A DNA stretch of 45,380 nt, from NCBI GenBank assembly GCA_000333855.2, contig CM007331.1:83334-128713 (forward strand), written 5' to 3'. The stretch comes from Endotrypanum monterogeii (lineage: Eukaryota; Euglenozoa; Kinetoplastea; Trypanosomatida; Trypanosomatidae). Both the position numbers and the translations under genes were made by a program. The notes beneath the pieces were generated by a model. The model saw nothing but the letters and a program-made list of their open reading frames with translations. It was not told the origin of the DNA and ran no database searches. Each line of letters begins with the position of its first letter. Position 1 is the first letter of the stretch. Positions 1-10,600 of this stretch are shown here, in pieces.

Positions 1-732
1 GCGGAGCGCGCACGTCTGCAGGATGACTGCGAGTCGGATTGGGGAAGGAATTGGCTGCAGCCAGCGTCGCCGAGGACGACTTGGGCCCGTTATGGGACTG
101 CGGAGAGGGACGAGGAGCACCACTGCCGCCGAGTGTGAATCCTCGGGTGTGACGGTGGGCACGCACCAAGACGGGAGGCGCCCGTCCATTTGTTGCTTGA
201 ACGGCCACCGCCGACTGTCGTTGGCGGAACAGACCTGCGGTCTCGGAGCGGCGCGGTCCAACAATCAATTTTTTTTCTCGCCCCGATGGTGCGGGGGGCG
301 TTATCGCCTTCCCCGATGACGGCACGTGCTGATTCGGGTGGGGGTGTCAGACAGACATGCCGTGTGCAGGTAGGGGCTCTTCCATTTGTTTCTTGTCTGT
401 ACCACTTTCCTGGGGTGCCCGGGCACGAGGGGGGCGCCCATCAGTGTATACTGTGGGGGAGGGGGGGGGCTCGTATCTACTGTGCGGGGAAGCCCATCGG
501 CCGCCTCTCCCCCCTCGGCCAGCGCCGAATGACTTCTCATGGCGATGCGCCGCCTTCACCGGAACGTCTCAGCTGTGACTCACCGATTACTCTCGGGTGC
601 TGTGCTAGGGTGACGGAGCTCGTAGTTCCTCTTAGACACACTTGTGTGGCTGCTGCGCACCTTGGGGGCAGCCAAGAGGCAGGCCAGAGAGGCGGAATGT
701 AGTGGGCTGGTCGTACCTGCTCGGAGGTAACG

Positions 733-754
733 ACATATATATATATATATATGT
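733..754. repeat. (AT)n microsatellite palindrome
   Basis: A 22-bp perfect palindrome made of an AT dinucleotide run capped by AC on the left and GT on the right. TA-rich sequence continues to about 774. Confidence 0.9.
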
Positions 755-1559
755 ATATATTTATATTTATATAAGGTATCCCAGTCTCATCGGGAGAAGC
801 GAAAGTCAGAAGTCTGTTCACTTTTTTTTCTCATAAATCGTTTTGTGTTCGTCTGCCGGGAACTGTTTGTCGAATGAAAATGTATTTTTTCTGGACGTAG
901 AATTTCGGATTTTACGATTTGTTTCTTTTATCGGGGTGGCTGCATGACTCGCTGATGAGTGATTTTCTCCCACCCACTCCATCACCTCCTATATATATTT
1001 TTTGACCCCTGTGATTTGTTCCCCTCCTGGTTCCGTTTGTGTCAGCATCTCTTGCCACCATACGCCTCGAAAAGTAATCGTATTTGTTGTAGATTTCGCG
1101 ACCTCGAACGGGATACAGTTAATCAAGACGCAACAATGTCCGCCTTTCATACATTTTTGGCTTTGTTCCCCTCTTTAAAAAAAAAAAAACTAATCTCATG
1201 CTATTCATCAAGCCCCGCCCTGCGTGAGTGGGCACGTGATGGAATGTCAGATATGGGCACCCGACGTACTTGATCTCCTCAGGAGATCGATTTTGAAAAT
1301 CAAAAAAGCAAAGAGGCAAGCTGAGAAAAGAGGTGCGCAGCGCCTTCCCCATCCTCCGTCCCCCCTCCCCCTTCCGCACCTGCCGGTGATCCTCGACGTT
1401 TGCCGAATCGGCTCATCGCAAGTGTGGAAGGCGGGAGGAAAGGAAGGGGGAGCTGCAATGGACGCGGTCTGTGGCCGCTTCTCCCCATTTTCCATCTCCG
1501 CAATCACCCTGCCTGACGGCATACAAAGAGGGCAAGGGCGTACGCAGCATGTTGAAGAC

Positions 1560-2600
1560 ATGCCGTAGCTCCTGCATGCGAGCGGGCGGACCTCGCTCTC
1601 CCCTTTCCCTCCTCATGTCCTCTCCTCCGTTACCTTGGCTACCATGCGAACGACCTCCACCCGTCCTCCATCTACAACGCGATGACAGCCCAAAGATGCG
1701 CGCGCCCTCCGCGACATCACCTTCCATGACTCCCCACCGTATTCCGACAACTTCCCACGCGATGGGAGCCGCGCCAGGCAGGGGGGTATTTTATGCACAG
1801 CTTTGATGATCATAACGCAGGGGGGTCAAGAGAGATTGGAAGGCGGGGGGCGGAATGTCCCCCGTCGAGCTCCTGGCTCTCCCTTCCAACTGCCAGGCGA
1901 GAGAGCCTGTGCATGTGCCGCCTTCATACGTATGACCAAGCCCCTCCGCGCCCACAGCCACGGGCGCTGCTGCTGTGACTCCACCCACCCCTCGCCCGTC
2001 CCTACAATCACCGCAAATACACAACCTGCCACCGGATGCAGAGAGGGAACACCACCACTACTGGTTCTACCCCCTCCCTCTCCTCGCGCTGCGGGTGACA
2101 CCTCGGCGGAAGCGCTTGTGGCGCCCAGTTGCCAGGAGGAGGACCTTGGCGATGCCTACGGCCAGCATGGAAACCACCCTTCAACCGACTCATCCATGAA
2201 GGGTGGCTGTGGCTTACAATGACGTCGATCGCTGAAGCCCCTCCTCCCCTCCCCCGACACGCGGGCAGTGCACAGACGTCAGTGGGCACCCCACGTGTGA
2301 CATGCGAACGAATGGCCACTTCACAAGGGGGCAGCAACGGCGTCGAATGACGTGTGGGGACAAACACGCCTCCATGACTGAGCGGCGGTGGACTGCTTAC
2401 GGTAGAGTCGATGACCTATTGAAAGTCAGCGCAGTTAGACGTTCACCGCACCTGAACCAAGACGCCAGGCTTCAATATTTCAGAAGACGCAACCTGGCGC
2501 TCGCGTTTGTTCATAAGGTCATGTACGCGCTCCAGCGCATCCGGCGAACGAAAAGCAACAACCCGAATTTCGGGTGTTCCTCGAGTTCATAGTAGAGCGG
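1560..2600. repeat. Possible degenerate retroposon (SIDER-like) remnant
   Basis: This GC-rich block within non-coding sequence has protein-like open frames on both strands that are broken and short. Leishmania 3' untranslated regions commonly hold short degenerate retroposons (SIDERs), and the text around 2230-2400 resembles my memory of such elements. No second copy was found in the window and no terminal signature was confirmed, so this is an inference from composition and context. Confidence 0.25.
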
Positions 2601-3660
2601 ACGTGGTGCTTTACCTCCGCACAGTTGCCACATAATCGAAAATAAAATGTCTGCCCTCTGTCCTGCCTTCGGTCTCCTCAACTTGTGGAAGCGCACGCCC
2701 TTCAAAGCATAGGTCCTACCTGGTCGGCTACCAGCAAGTGGAGCCGTAGTGCATCCCGCGTGCGCATGCCGGCTGGCGATCACAAAAAAAAAAGACCTTG
2801 AGGTACTATGGCACCTCTACTTATCGAGTAAGCATCCCCGACTTGTCGAAGTGGGGAACTCCCCCCCCCTCGCCGACCCACACACCCTTTCCGCGATGCG
2901 GGATCCACTTCCGTAGGACAGCGTGAGCACCTTCTGCCCTTCTTAACAACAACGAGCACATCTACCCCTCCACTCCCCTGCATAAGACTCTGCTTCTGTT
3001 GGGAATTCAGAAAAAAAAAACGAGAGCTTCCTATGTTAAAAAAAAAAATACAAGATGCGCTAAGTAAACACTGGTTGACGCGTGCGCCAGTAGAACGTGG
3101 TCAGACAACGCCATGAGTCTGTGCAGTAGAGCCAACTCGGTGAGGGTTATGCTCACAACCACTGCTGCTGGGCTCTAACCCCCATTCTGCTTGCCGGCCC
3201 GCTCCGTCACACTGTGCCTCTCTTCCTTCTCGGTGTTGTTCTTTGTGCACCGGCTCCCTGCTGCACCTCCCCTTATGCCCTTGTGTGCAGTCGCATCTCC
3301 GGTGAAGGCACACAGAGCAGCTGGAAGAAAGAAAGAAAAATAAAATCTTTGAAGAAGAATGATAATCCACTCGCCCCCTTCGTCGCTATCCCTTCTCTCT
3401 TGACCACCCTACCCACATACACGCACACACCGACAGACAGATATCACCCTCATATAGAAGTAGTGCACAAAGAAACCCCCTATAGAATCATCAGCCCCCC
3501 CCCGCCCCTGCCCATCCCCAACCGCTGACACCGAAGAGATCGCCCAGTGTGCATACGCACCTATATATAGATATATAGATATATATAGTGCATACCGGCT
3601 GTTTCTTTTTTCGGGTACGGACTGAAGGAAGAAGAAAACACCCTGACTGTGTACCTGTGT

Positions 3661-3674
3661 TTCTCCTCCTACAG
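3661..3674 (+). promoter_or_regulatory. Predicted spliced-leader acceptor
   Basis: A pyrimidine run ends in ACAG at 3671-3674, 19 nt before the ATG at 3693. SL addition here would remove the upstream in-frame ATG at 3588 from the mature mRNA, so it decides the start of the first gene. Confidence 0.5.
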
Positions 3675-3692
3675 ACCGTGCGAGCTGGAACA

Positions 3693-5144
3693 ATGACATG
3701 GTCCCCGCCGACTGCTCCTCGGGCGCAAAGACGTGAGTCAGGCGTGTCGTCAAGGATTTCCGCAGCCCCCACTACTGTGACGGCCCCAAATGACATGTTG
3801 CACCGATACGAGCAACTGCTTCTTCAGCTCTCTCACCAGCTCCTTGAGCAAGAGGAAGATATTCGCATCTTACGGAAGGCGTTGGCCGCCACTAGTCAAC
3901 AAGAACAGGGCCGTCGAGGGCAGTGTGACCTAGTGGACGCCGTGTCAGACCCTTCGTGTGAGCCCATGAGTACGCCCCGGTCTCAACGAACACAGCACAC
4001 CGCGACCAGGGCACCAAACCGGATGGGATCGGCACACACTCACTCCCAACAGTGCCTCACTCCCCTGCTGGCGGAAGCACCGCAGGTTTCTTCTATCAAA
4101 TCAACAGGACACGCGGATGCCCACTCCATCACAGGTGACTCCCTAGTGTGCGCCACCAAGACATCGCAACGTCACCAGCGCACTCCAGCAGGGGCTCCTG
4201 CACCGTTGGAAGCGCGCCCCTCTGGCCGACTGGAAGGAAAAGAGGTGTCGGTGGTCCACACTGGACGTACCATGCTCAAGGGAAGTCGCCTCAGCGACAA
4301 CACCGACCTCGGTCTCACACCGAGTGTTGTGTGCGAGTGTTCTCGATCTGGCGAGGTGGCACCTGCGGAAGCTTGTCGAACTCCGTCGTTTTCCCTAGCA
4401 CGGGCAACAACCGGCAACGGCAACTCACCCATCCGCTGCCGTCTCACCACAGCACAGCTGGCAAGGCATGCAAAGCTGGAGTCGTCGCAGGCGACGTTTG
4501 ATGACCAGGGTGCTATGAGCTACCTGTTGAGCGTGTTCTCCAGCGTCGAGACGAAGGTAACGCCAGGGGTCAGTAGCGAGACCCCTTGTAAAAAAGCAAC
4601 TCGCGCGTATCCAGGCGTGCTCTCCCCGAATGCACCGCCACAGCAACATCGCTCTCACGCTGCACGGCAACTCTTCCCGTCGTATCACACTCAAGGGGAG
4701 AACGAAGACAGCGAAATCGAGGATGAACAGAAAAAAAGTGCGTCGCTGTACGACCTCCGTTCTCCTGCTCCTCAGCAGACCCCGCGACAACCCTATTGCG
4801 ACACCCAAGGCAACAAAAATAGTGGTGCACTGGGGACTCACAAGGTCGTCGACGCCTTGGGCGAAGGAGGTCAGTGCCTGGAATATCGATATGCGCGCAT
4901 GGTGGCGTGCGCGCTAGCCGCTGAGTTCACGACTGCCAACCCGGTGATGAAAAATTGTGACGCAGAGTGCCAGCAGCAGCACAGAATTGACTCGAGTCGC
5001 TGCACCCCTGTGGCGGCTCGCTGCCACAGCACACCTGCTCGGCACGATTACAGTGCGAGTGAGATGGTGGCGGAGCTACTGCATCTTCTTCTCACCCCCG
5101 CTCCCCTTGCCCCAGCGGAACCACCGGTTGCGGCACCCATGTGA
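3693..5144 (+). CDS. Hypothetical protein, 483 aa
   Basis: I do not recognise a family. The frame is open from 3588, but the first 35 residues would be read from spacer sequence containing a likely trans-splice acceptor at 3673-3674, so the ATG at 3693 is chosen. Residues about 33-62 (from the Met before LHRYEQ) form a leucine- and glutamate-rich helix that could be a short coiled coil. The rest is Ser/Thr/Pro/Ala/Gln-rich and probably disordered, apart from a helical patch near residues 270-290 and a leucine-rich C-terminal helix followed by Ala/Pro. There is no signal peptide or membrane segment. Composition and the upstream acceptor favour a real gene. A cytoskeletal or scaffold role is possible but unsupported. 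Confidence 0.7.
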   Translation: MTWSPPTAPRAQRRESGVSSRISAAPTTVTAPNDMLHRYEQLLLQLSHQLLEQEEDIRILRKALAATSQQEQGRRGQCDLVDAVSDPSCEPMSTPRSQRTQHTATRAPNRMGSAHTHSQQCLTPLLAEAPQVSSIKSTGHADAHSITGDSLVCATKTSQRHQRTPAGAPAPLEARPSGRLEGKEVSVVHTGRTMLKGSRLSDNTDLGLTPSVVCECSRSGEVAPAEACRTPSFSLARATTGNGNSPIRCRLTTAQLARHAKLESSQATFDDQGAMSYLLSVFSSVETKVTPGVSSETPCKKATRAYPGVLSPNAPPQQHRSHAARQLFPSYHTQGENEDSEIEDEQKKSASLYDLRSPAPQQTPRQPYCDTQGNKNSGALGTHKVVDALGEGGQCLEYRYARMVACALAAEFTTANPVMKNCDAECQQQHRIDSSRCTPVAARCHSTPARHDYSASEMVAELLHLLLTPAPLAPAEPPVAAPM

Positions 5145-5229
5145 AGATGCGACATACATCCATACACAAACACGAACGATGCCACTCATCCCCCCACCCC
5201 TCCCCTACACCCACCCCACACACACACGC

Positions 5230-5253
5230 ATATATATATATATATATATATAT
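5230..5253. repeat. (AT)n microsatellite
   Basis: A pure AT dinucleotide run follows a short CA run in the 3' flank of the first gene. Confidence 0.9.
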
Positions 5254-5729
5254 CGTTCGAGGCGACGGTTGAACGAATGTACCAAATTTCTTTGTAGAAT
5301 GGCACAATGGAGCTCTGTGAAGCCTTGTAGGGGGGGGAGGGGTCAGTCGGCCAACGATACAGGAGTGTGGCGAATATGGGTACAAGAGCTACCCCCTCAG
5401 CTCCCCTGAAAGTACATAGAAATCATCAGCGACAAAAGAGGTATGGTTGCCATAATCGAATATGCCGGAGGATATTTCTGTGAATCGGTCGATCACAGAG
5501 CGCATGTAGCTCCCCGGTAGACTTTTGTCTGACATATGCATAGAAGAGAATCCTTGGATGGAAAAAAAAAAAATGTAGCCCTTACAGCCCTCCCGCTTCT
5601 TTTTTTTTTTTCGCTGTTGGTGGAGGAGGGAGAGAAGCTGTCCACTGTATTTTTTGATGTGTGTCCCATACACATACACATGAAAAGGGGAAAGAGACAG
5701 CGAGATACATGCTGCCCACATGTATAATC

Positions 5730-5757
5730 TATATATATATATATATACATAGATATA
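5730..5757. repeat. AT-rich microsatellite with imperfect dyad symmetry
   Basis: An AT dinucleotide run flanked by CTATAT on the left and ATACATAG on the right, which can pair imperfectly. Confidence 0.8.
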
Positions 5758-6020
5758 GTCTGTGCGTGTGTTTGTATGTATCTCGGTGAGATTAAGCAGA
5801 AGCCAAAAAGGGGGAATGTGGGCTGGGACAACGATAGCGCGACCTATATCGACGTCTTGGAAGACTCCCGACACCAACCGCATCTCATCACCGTCGTGGA
5901 TGGCGAATTCTGATCCATGTGAAGTTCGAGTACATAAAAGCGCATCGACTTCATATTTGTTCTCTGTGTGTTGCCTTCATATTTGTTTGTTTTTCCTCGT
6001 CAAACGTCAGCATCCTCTCC

Positions 6021-6038
6021 CCTACTCCTTTTTTCTAG
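6021..6038 (+). promoter_or_regulatory. Predicted spliced-leader acceptor
   Basis: A C/T-rich run with six consecutive T residues ends in CTAG at 6035-6038, giving a 164-nt 5' untranslated region before the ATG at 6203. A later AG near 6150 is an alternative. Confidence 0.4.
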
Positions 6039-6202
6039 GTTTTTGCTCCTCGGCGATGCTTCGCTAACATGTGCCACACTGAGACACTCTCCCAAACGAA
6101 ACGACGATCACACCTGTCTACCCCACCCCCACTCTATCCACCCTTATTAGGTGAAAAAACACCGAGTGTTCGCTGTGGCCTCTTTTTTTCAATTATACGG
6201 CG

Positions 6203-6991
6203 ATGACCACTACCGTAAGCACTACTGCGGTCCCTCTGCCACCACCGCATTATATCGAGGCACTTGTAGGACTGACTCGCCGTGCGGACCAAGTGTTAGG
6301 CACGCTGGTGACGACGCACCGGGAATTTCTCTCAAACCGTACGCAACGCTCGCACGGTGCCCTCTCGCTCGCTGTGGCACATGCTCAGCAAGTGCTCCGA
6401 GTATTAGAGACGGTGCGGGACCAACGGGAGCGCGAGCGACATGAAGTGCCTCAGCAACTGCCGCAGCAGCACTCAGTCCCCCCTTCTCGGAGTGCAGCGA
6501 CTTTTATGGAGGATCAGTCAGCGTCGAAAGGAATGCTCCAGGTACACATGCAGTTGGAGAAAGCCCGCATCGACCTCCGTCGCGTGCTTCCACGTGCTGT
6601 GGCTGATGTCGAGGATACAGAAAATTTTGGGGTTAGGGACGGGACGTCCACGCCAGGTCAATCGGCCGCCACCACAGCGGCCGCGCTGCGCTCGCTGCTG
6701 CACACACGAACCATGCTCTCGGTTGAACTCCAAAAGATGGACACGGCAGTGCAGGGGCTCGCTGGCTCAAGCGAATCTCTCGAAATTCTTCACCGGTCGC
6801 TTCACGACGTGCACTCATCAATGGAGACAGCACAACGCATCGTGGGTGCGCTGCTGACCGTGCAGTCACGCGACGATCTGCTGCTGCGTTTGTCTGCCCT
6901 ATTGTTTGTTCTGGCAGTGCTGTACGTCCTGGCACAGCGGGTGTTCCGCTTTTTTCCTACCACCGTGTACGTCACAGTAAACGAGGCCTAA
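6203..6991 (+). CDS. Sec20/BNIP1-like SNARE, 262 aa
   Basis: Sec20 proteins are ER-resident SNAREs that, with partner SNAREs and a tethering complex, receive COPI vesicles returning from the Golgi. The C-terminal third fits that family: a helical SNARE-like stretch at residues about 165-223 contains the arrangement R-T-x-L-x-x-E-L, then SSESLE, then SSMETAQRIV and a short RDDLLLR. A single membrane anchor follows at about 226-246 (LSALLFVLAVLYVL). The order RxxL, STESL-like, S-R/A-x-L-like, D-R/D-LL, membrane segment is the Sec20 domain layout as I know it. The N-terminal half is helical and forms a separate bundle. A very short tail after the anchor would face the ER lumen. There is no classical C-terminal HDEL-type signal; the protein ends in NEA. 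The upstream acceptor candidate supports this start. Confidence 0.75.
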   Translation: MTTTVSTTAVPLPPPHYIEALVGLTRRADQVLGTLVTTHREFLSNRTQRSHGALSLAVAHAQQVLRVLETVRDQRERERHEVPQQLPQQHSVPPSRSAATFMEDQSASKGMLQVHMQLEKARIDLRRVLPRAVADVEDTENFGVRDGTSTPGQSAATTAAALRSLLHTRTMLSVELQKMDTAVQGLAGSSESLEILHRSLHDVHSSMETAQRIVGALLTVQSRDDLLLRLSALLFVLAVLYVLAQRVFRFFPTTVYVTVNEA

Positions 6992-7480
6992 GTGCAAATG
7001 GAAGGAAGGGGGGGGGGCAATACTCTTCTCCTTTCTACTCAGGCCTCACCCCTCCCCTCCTCTTATGCCGGAAGCAACAGTGCTCGTGCGGGCGTCATCG
7101 ACTGACGCGATAGGCTCTGAAGATAAACATATGAGGGAGGAGGGGGTGGGGGACGCCCCTTTTCCGTTGCACTCTGTCATCTTGTTTCGCCCCCTCCTCC
7201 CGAGCCGCTGTGCTTATGCCGCTCAACCGATTCGATGATCACCGCCACCACACGCTCTGTTGGCCCCTTCCCACCCCCGGCACTGAGACGCCTGAGACAC
7301 CCTGACGGTCAGGTCAACGCGCTCGTGAGGTGCGCGCGTGGTAGAAGCGGTCTCTTGCTTAACCCTCATCTCTCAGCACAGCCACTGGTGTGACACGCCC
7401 GTCTTCTTTTTTGTGCGTCTGCAATTACATATATATATATATATATTATGTATAGAATTGCAACCGATGGTTTCCTGCCC
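6992..7480. other. Intergenic spacer
   Basis: C/T-rich spacer with G-runs and an AT microsatellite at 7429-7447. No open frame of interest is present. Confidence 0.7.
7429..7447. repeat. (AT)n microsatellite with imperfect inverted arms
   Basis: An AT run flanked by CAATTACATA on the left and TATGTATAGAATTG on the right. The arms pair except for a short insertion on the right side, so this may be a decayed palindrome. Confidence 0.7.
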
Positions 7481-7529
7481 AACTACCCTTCCCACTTACC
7501 CCCCCCCTTCTGTCCTCACCTGTTCATAG
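7481..7529 (+). promoter_or_regulatory. Predicted spliced-leader acceptor
   Basis: A long C/T-rich tract ends in CATAG at 7525-7529. It lies 88 nt before the ATG at 7618. Confidence 0.5.
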
Positions 7530-7617
7530 CACGACCATTCTATCCACCACGCATGCTATACATACACAATAATCCGATTGTATCCGTTGGTCAGTGGTGA
7601 CTAGTGCTGCTGTCAGG

Positions 7618-10600
7618 ATGCCCTCTCACTCATCACGCCAAGCGCAACATCAGAGGCTCCCCCCTGCGGTGAATACGTTCACTCAAAGCGATGTGAACGC
7701 CTTCCGTCTTCGACCGCTGCTGTGTTCACTCGACGCCGTCACCCAGTCGACTTCAACGTCTGCGTCCGTCTCACGACCCTCTCGGCAGAAAACTGTCGGC
7801 GATAAGCCGAAGACAGCAACCGCGAGGGGATATTTAAGCACAGTCTCTGTGCAGCAAAATGGTAGGTCAGTTCAGTCTACAATCCCCGCCGCATCCACAA
7901 CGGCAGGCATGGAGGCGATGCGCGTACCACCTTTGCCAAGCCCGTGCGTCTATGCTGCACTCATTCCCCCTCGCCCGCAGCCTACTGAGAGGGATAACGA
8001 CAAGAAAGACCACACACCCGGCGAAGAAGCCGGTCAAGGTCAGCAAACAAACGAAGTTACGCCGTCACGTGCGGTCACTGTCAGGGCCACAGGTGCTTTG
8101 AACGTATCAAATCACGACGCCCTCTTAAAACTGCCCACACCAACAATAGAGTCTGTTGTGACGCCAGACCTAAGCGCGACTGAGAAACGCCACATGGCGC
8201 TGTGGACACGCAGTGCGCAAACCTTCGCCGTCCCCCTGGCGACAGCGCACGTGCACGCAACCTCCTCTAATGAGCCGCTGCACCGTTTTTGGCGGGAGCG
8301 GCAAACAGTACGACTCCACCAGCGATACCTGGTGGCACTGAACGAGGGGCTTTATCCAACCCTCGAGCAGGCCGTGCGACAACTGCTGACAGCAGAAGAA
8401 CGTCATTGGCAAACGGAAATGAAGCTCCAACAAGAGCAATACATCGGAACGCGCTTGGAGCGGTCGACCGGATCGCCGGTTCCGCCCCACAAAATGGCAG
8501 CGCTACTCCAAGCAGTACAACTGTTGCTTCATCAGACCAGCATCTCGTATATTGAGGCTCAAAATCTCAAGGAAACAGCTGCAGCTTCTACATTAAAAGA
8601 GACGACGGCTGGCGGCAGAAGCCTTGGCGCTGAGCATCACAGCGGTGGTCTCAGTCATCCCCTCAGCCCCACCAGAGACCCACAAGCGGAAGCGGCAGAG
8701 GAGCTATCGCAGGATCAGTATCGCGAGGTGATGCAGACCACCCTCGATACGGAGCATGAGCTGGTGGAGGAGATGAAGCAGCAGTTGTCTAATCTCCACT
8801 CAGTCAGTGGTGGTGTCTCCATCGCAACTCTTCCCAGCGACCTCCCCGTTCCCCCCGCCGTGCTGCGGTTGGAGGCGGCAGTCAGCGTGGCGCTGCTGTC
8901 GAGCATCATCGAACACGCGATGTTAAGTGCGCCCGGCATGGACCTCGCCGGTCGCCTCCTAGAGCAATACATACTTCCCCATATGTACGCTGGCTATACT
9001 GGGTGGGGTGCGGTGCGACCGCAACTGGGGACGCTCAGCGAGCAGGTCACCCACCTCGCCGCCCTGCCACTGCGTCTGCAGCAGCAGAGGAGTCTGACGG
9101 TGGCAGCCGTGCAGGCCCAAGACGATGTGAATTACCTTCAGATGATCGTTAAGTCGTGCACGATGCGGGCTTGGCTGCACCAAGTTTTGAGGGAGCGGCG
9201 GGACCTTGCTCGGTTAGACGCCACAGAGCGCGTGGTGGCACGACGGTGGAAACGCTTCCACCTGCAGCGGGCGTTCACTGCGTGGCGGCGACACGTACAG
9301 AACGAACACCAGTCTTTGGTTGAAGCCAAAATGGAGGCAGCTTACATGAATTTCCTTCAGGAATCAAAGCTCGCAGCGCAGCGGGACAAACATGCGTACG
9401 GGGGATCGACAGTGACAATGGCCACAGCTTTGCTGGTGTGTGCGCCTAAATCGTCGGCCTCATCTGTCGCTAACATGTGGTCTAGGTGTCAGCGTCCTCA
9501 ACTGGAGAAGGTGCAAGAACAGCCGCAACCGACCTCTGAAGACGTTACAGAGTTTTCAGAGACCGGTATCCTCGTCAGTGACTCCCCCACGAAGGTGGAC
9601 TCCCGTGTGCAAGGAGCGCCAGTGCCGAGCGGTACACAACGGTGGAGCACCATCGTCCCCATCGCACCTACGCAGAGCCGAGCCTACTACGAAGACAACT
9701 CGGCGAAGCGCAAGGGAGCTGGGCACAGCCGTGTTAAGCTCTCGATTATACGTCCGAAAATGGGAAAGCGGTCGCCAAGGGGGCGTAACCACCGGCGGGA
9801 CAGCGAGGATAGTGATACGATGGAACGGTATGTCGTCAGCGGCGACGACAGTGAAGATAACGCCAATACAACCAGTGGAGGTGCAGACAACGCGTCGTTG
9901 GAGGGCAGCGGCACGAATACGCAATTCGTCTACCTCAAATCCCCCCTGGAGGAAAGCAATAAAGGCGACAACGGCACGAGCGACGTGCATTCGACACAAC
10001 ATCTTATATACCCCACCAATGACACCCATACAAATGTCGGTGAGGCCGGCATGTGCGGCGCAGCTGCTGAGACCGGTGACATTATGGGGACCTCTCTCTT
10101 CCACGTAATGCTAGCGAAACTTCAAGAAATGGATCAAGTCAACGCCTACCTCCGCTCAGAGCTCGCCGTGCAATCAAAGCGACTGCGCAAAGTGGAAGCT
10201 GCAAACATTGGACTGCGCGAACGAAATCACGAGCTGGAGAACAGTACCCTGCAGCTGCTGCGCGAGAAGCTGGAGGCACTCAACACCGTGCAAGACCAGC
10301 ACGTGATCATACAAGATAAAAACCGCAGGCTGCGACAACTCCGCTCTCGACTCCGCGCACATCGGCACCGCCCATGGCAGAGCACTGTTTTGCGCATCGT
10401 CGGAGACATGTGTGAAGCCTCAACAGCGGATGCGGAATACGCCGACGAGGCACGCGTGAATGCAGATCGCTATGGCACAGAGGACAGCAGCGATGAAGAT
10501 CGAGACTCGGAGGTGGACCCCCAATCACCTTCTCATATGCCCAGGAAGCCTTCCTATTTTGCACAGGGGGCCACCGCAGGGCAAGTGGAGCCAGCGGTCA

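Larger units (their letters stand above)
1..3660. other. Non-coding leader region, no supported gene
   Basis: No open frame here looks like a protein: all are short, overlap on both strands and have no recognisable domain. The stretch holds a 22-bp AT palindrome (733-754), A and T homopolymers, C-rich tracts and a second TA-rich patch (3562-3588). Positions about 1560-2600 are more GC-rich and look like decayed formerly coding or retroposon sequence. It is probably the 3' untranslated region of an upstream gene plus spacer; a polycistron boundary is also possible. Confidence 0.6.
5145..6020. other. Intergenic spacer
   Basis: The spacer holds AT microsatellites at 5230-5253 and 5730-5757, a CA-rich run just before the first, and A and T homopolymers near 5562 and 5600. 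Open frames on both strands around 5390-5880 are short, cross the microsatellites and show no domain, so no gene is called. Confidence 0.6.

Noticed and set aside
5240..5280. tRNA-like GTTCGA and short dyad
   Set aside because: No acceptor stem, anticodon arm or box A at the right spacing could be built.
5389..5883. 164-codon minus-strand frame between the first two genes
   Set aside because: It runs through an AT microsatellite and poly-T/A runs, has no domain, and lies opposite to the uniform gene direction.
7594..7617. GTG start for the giant protein
   Set aside because: Nuclear trypanosomatid genes use ATG; the first ATG in frame is at 7618.
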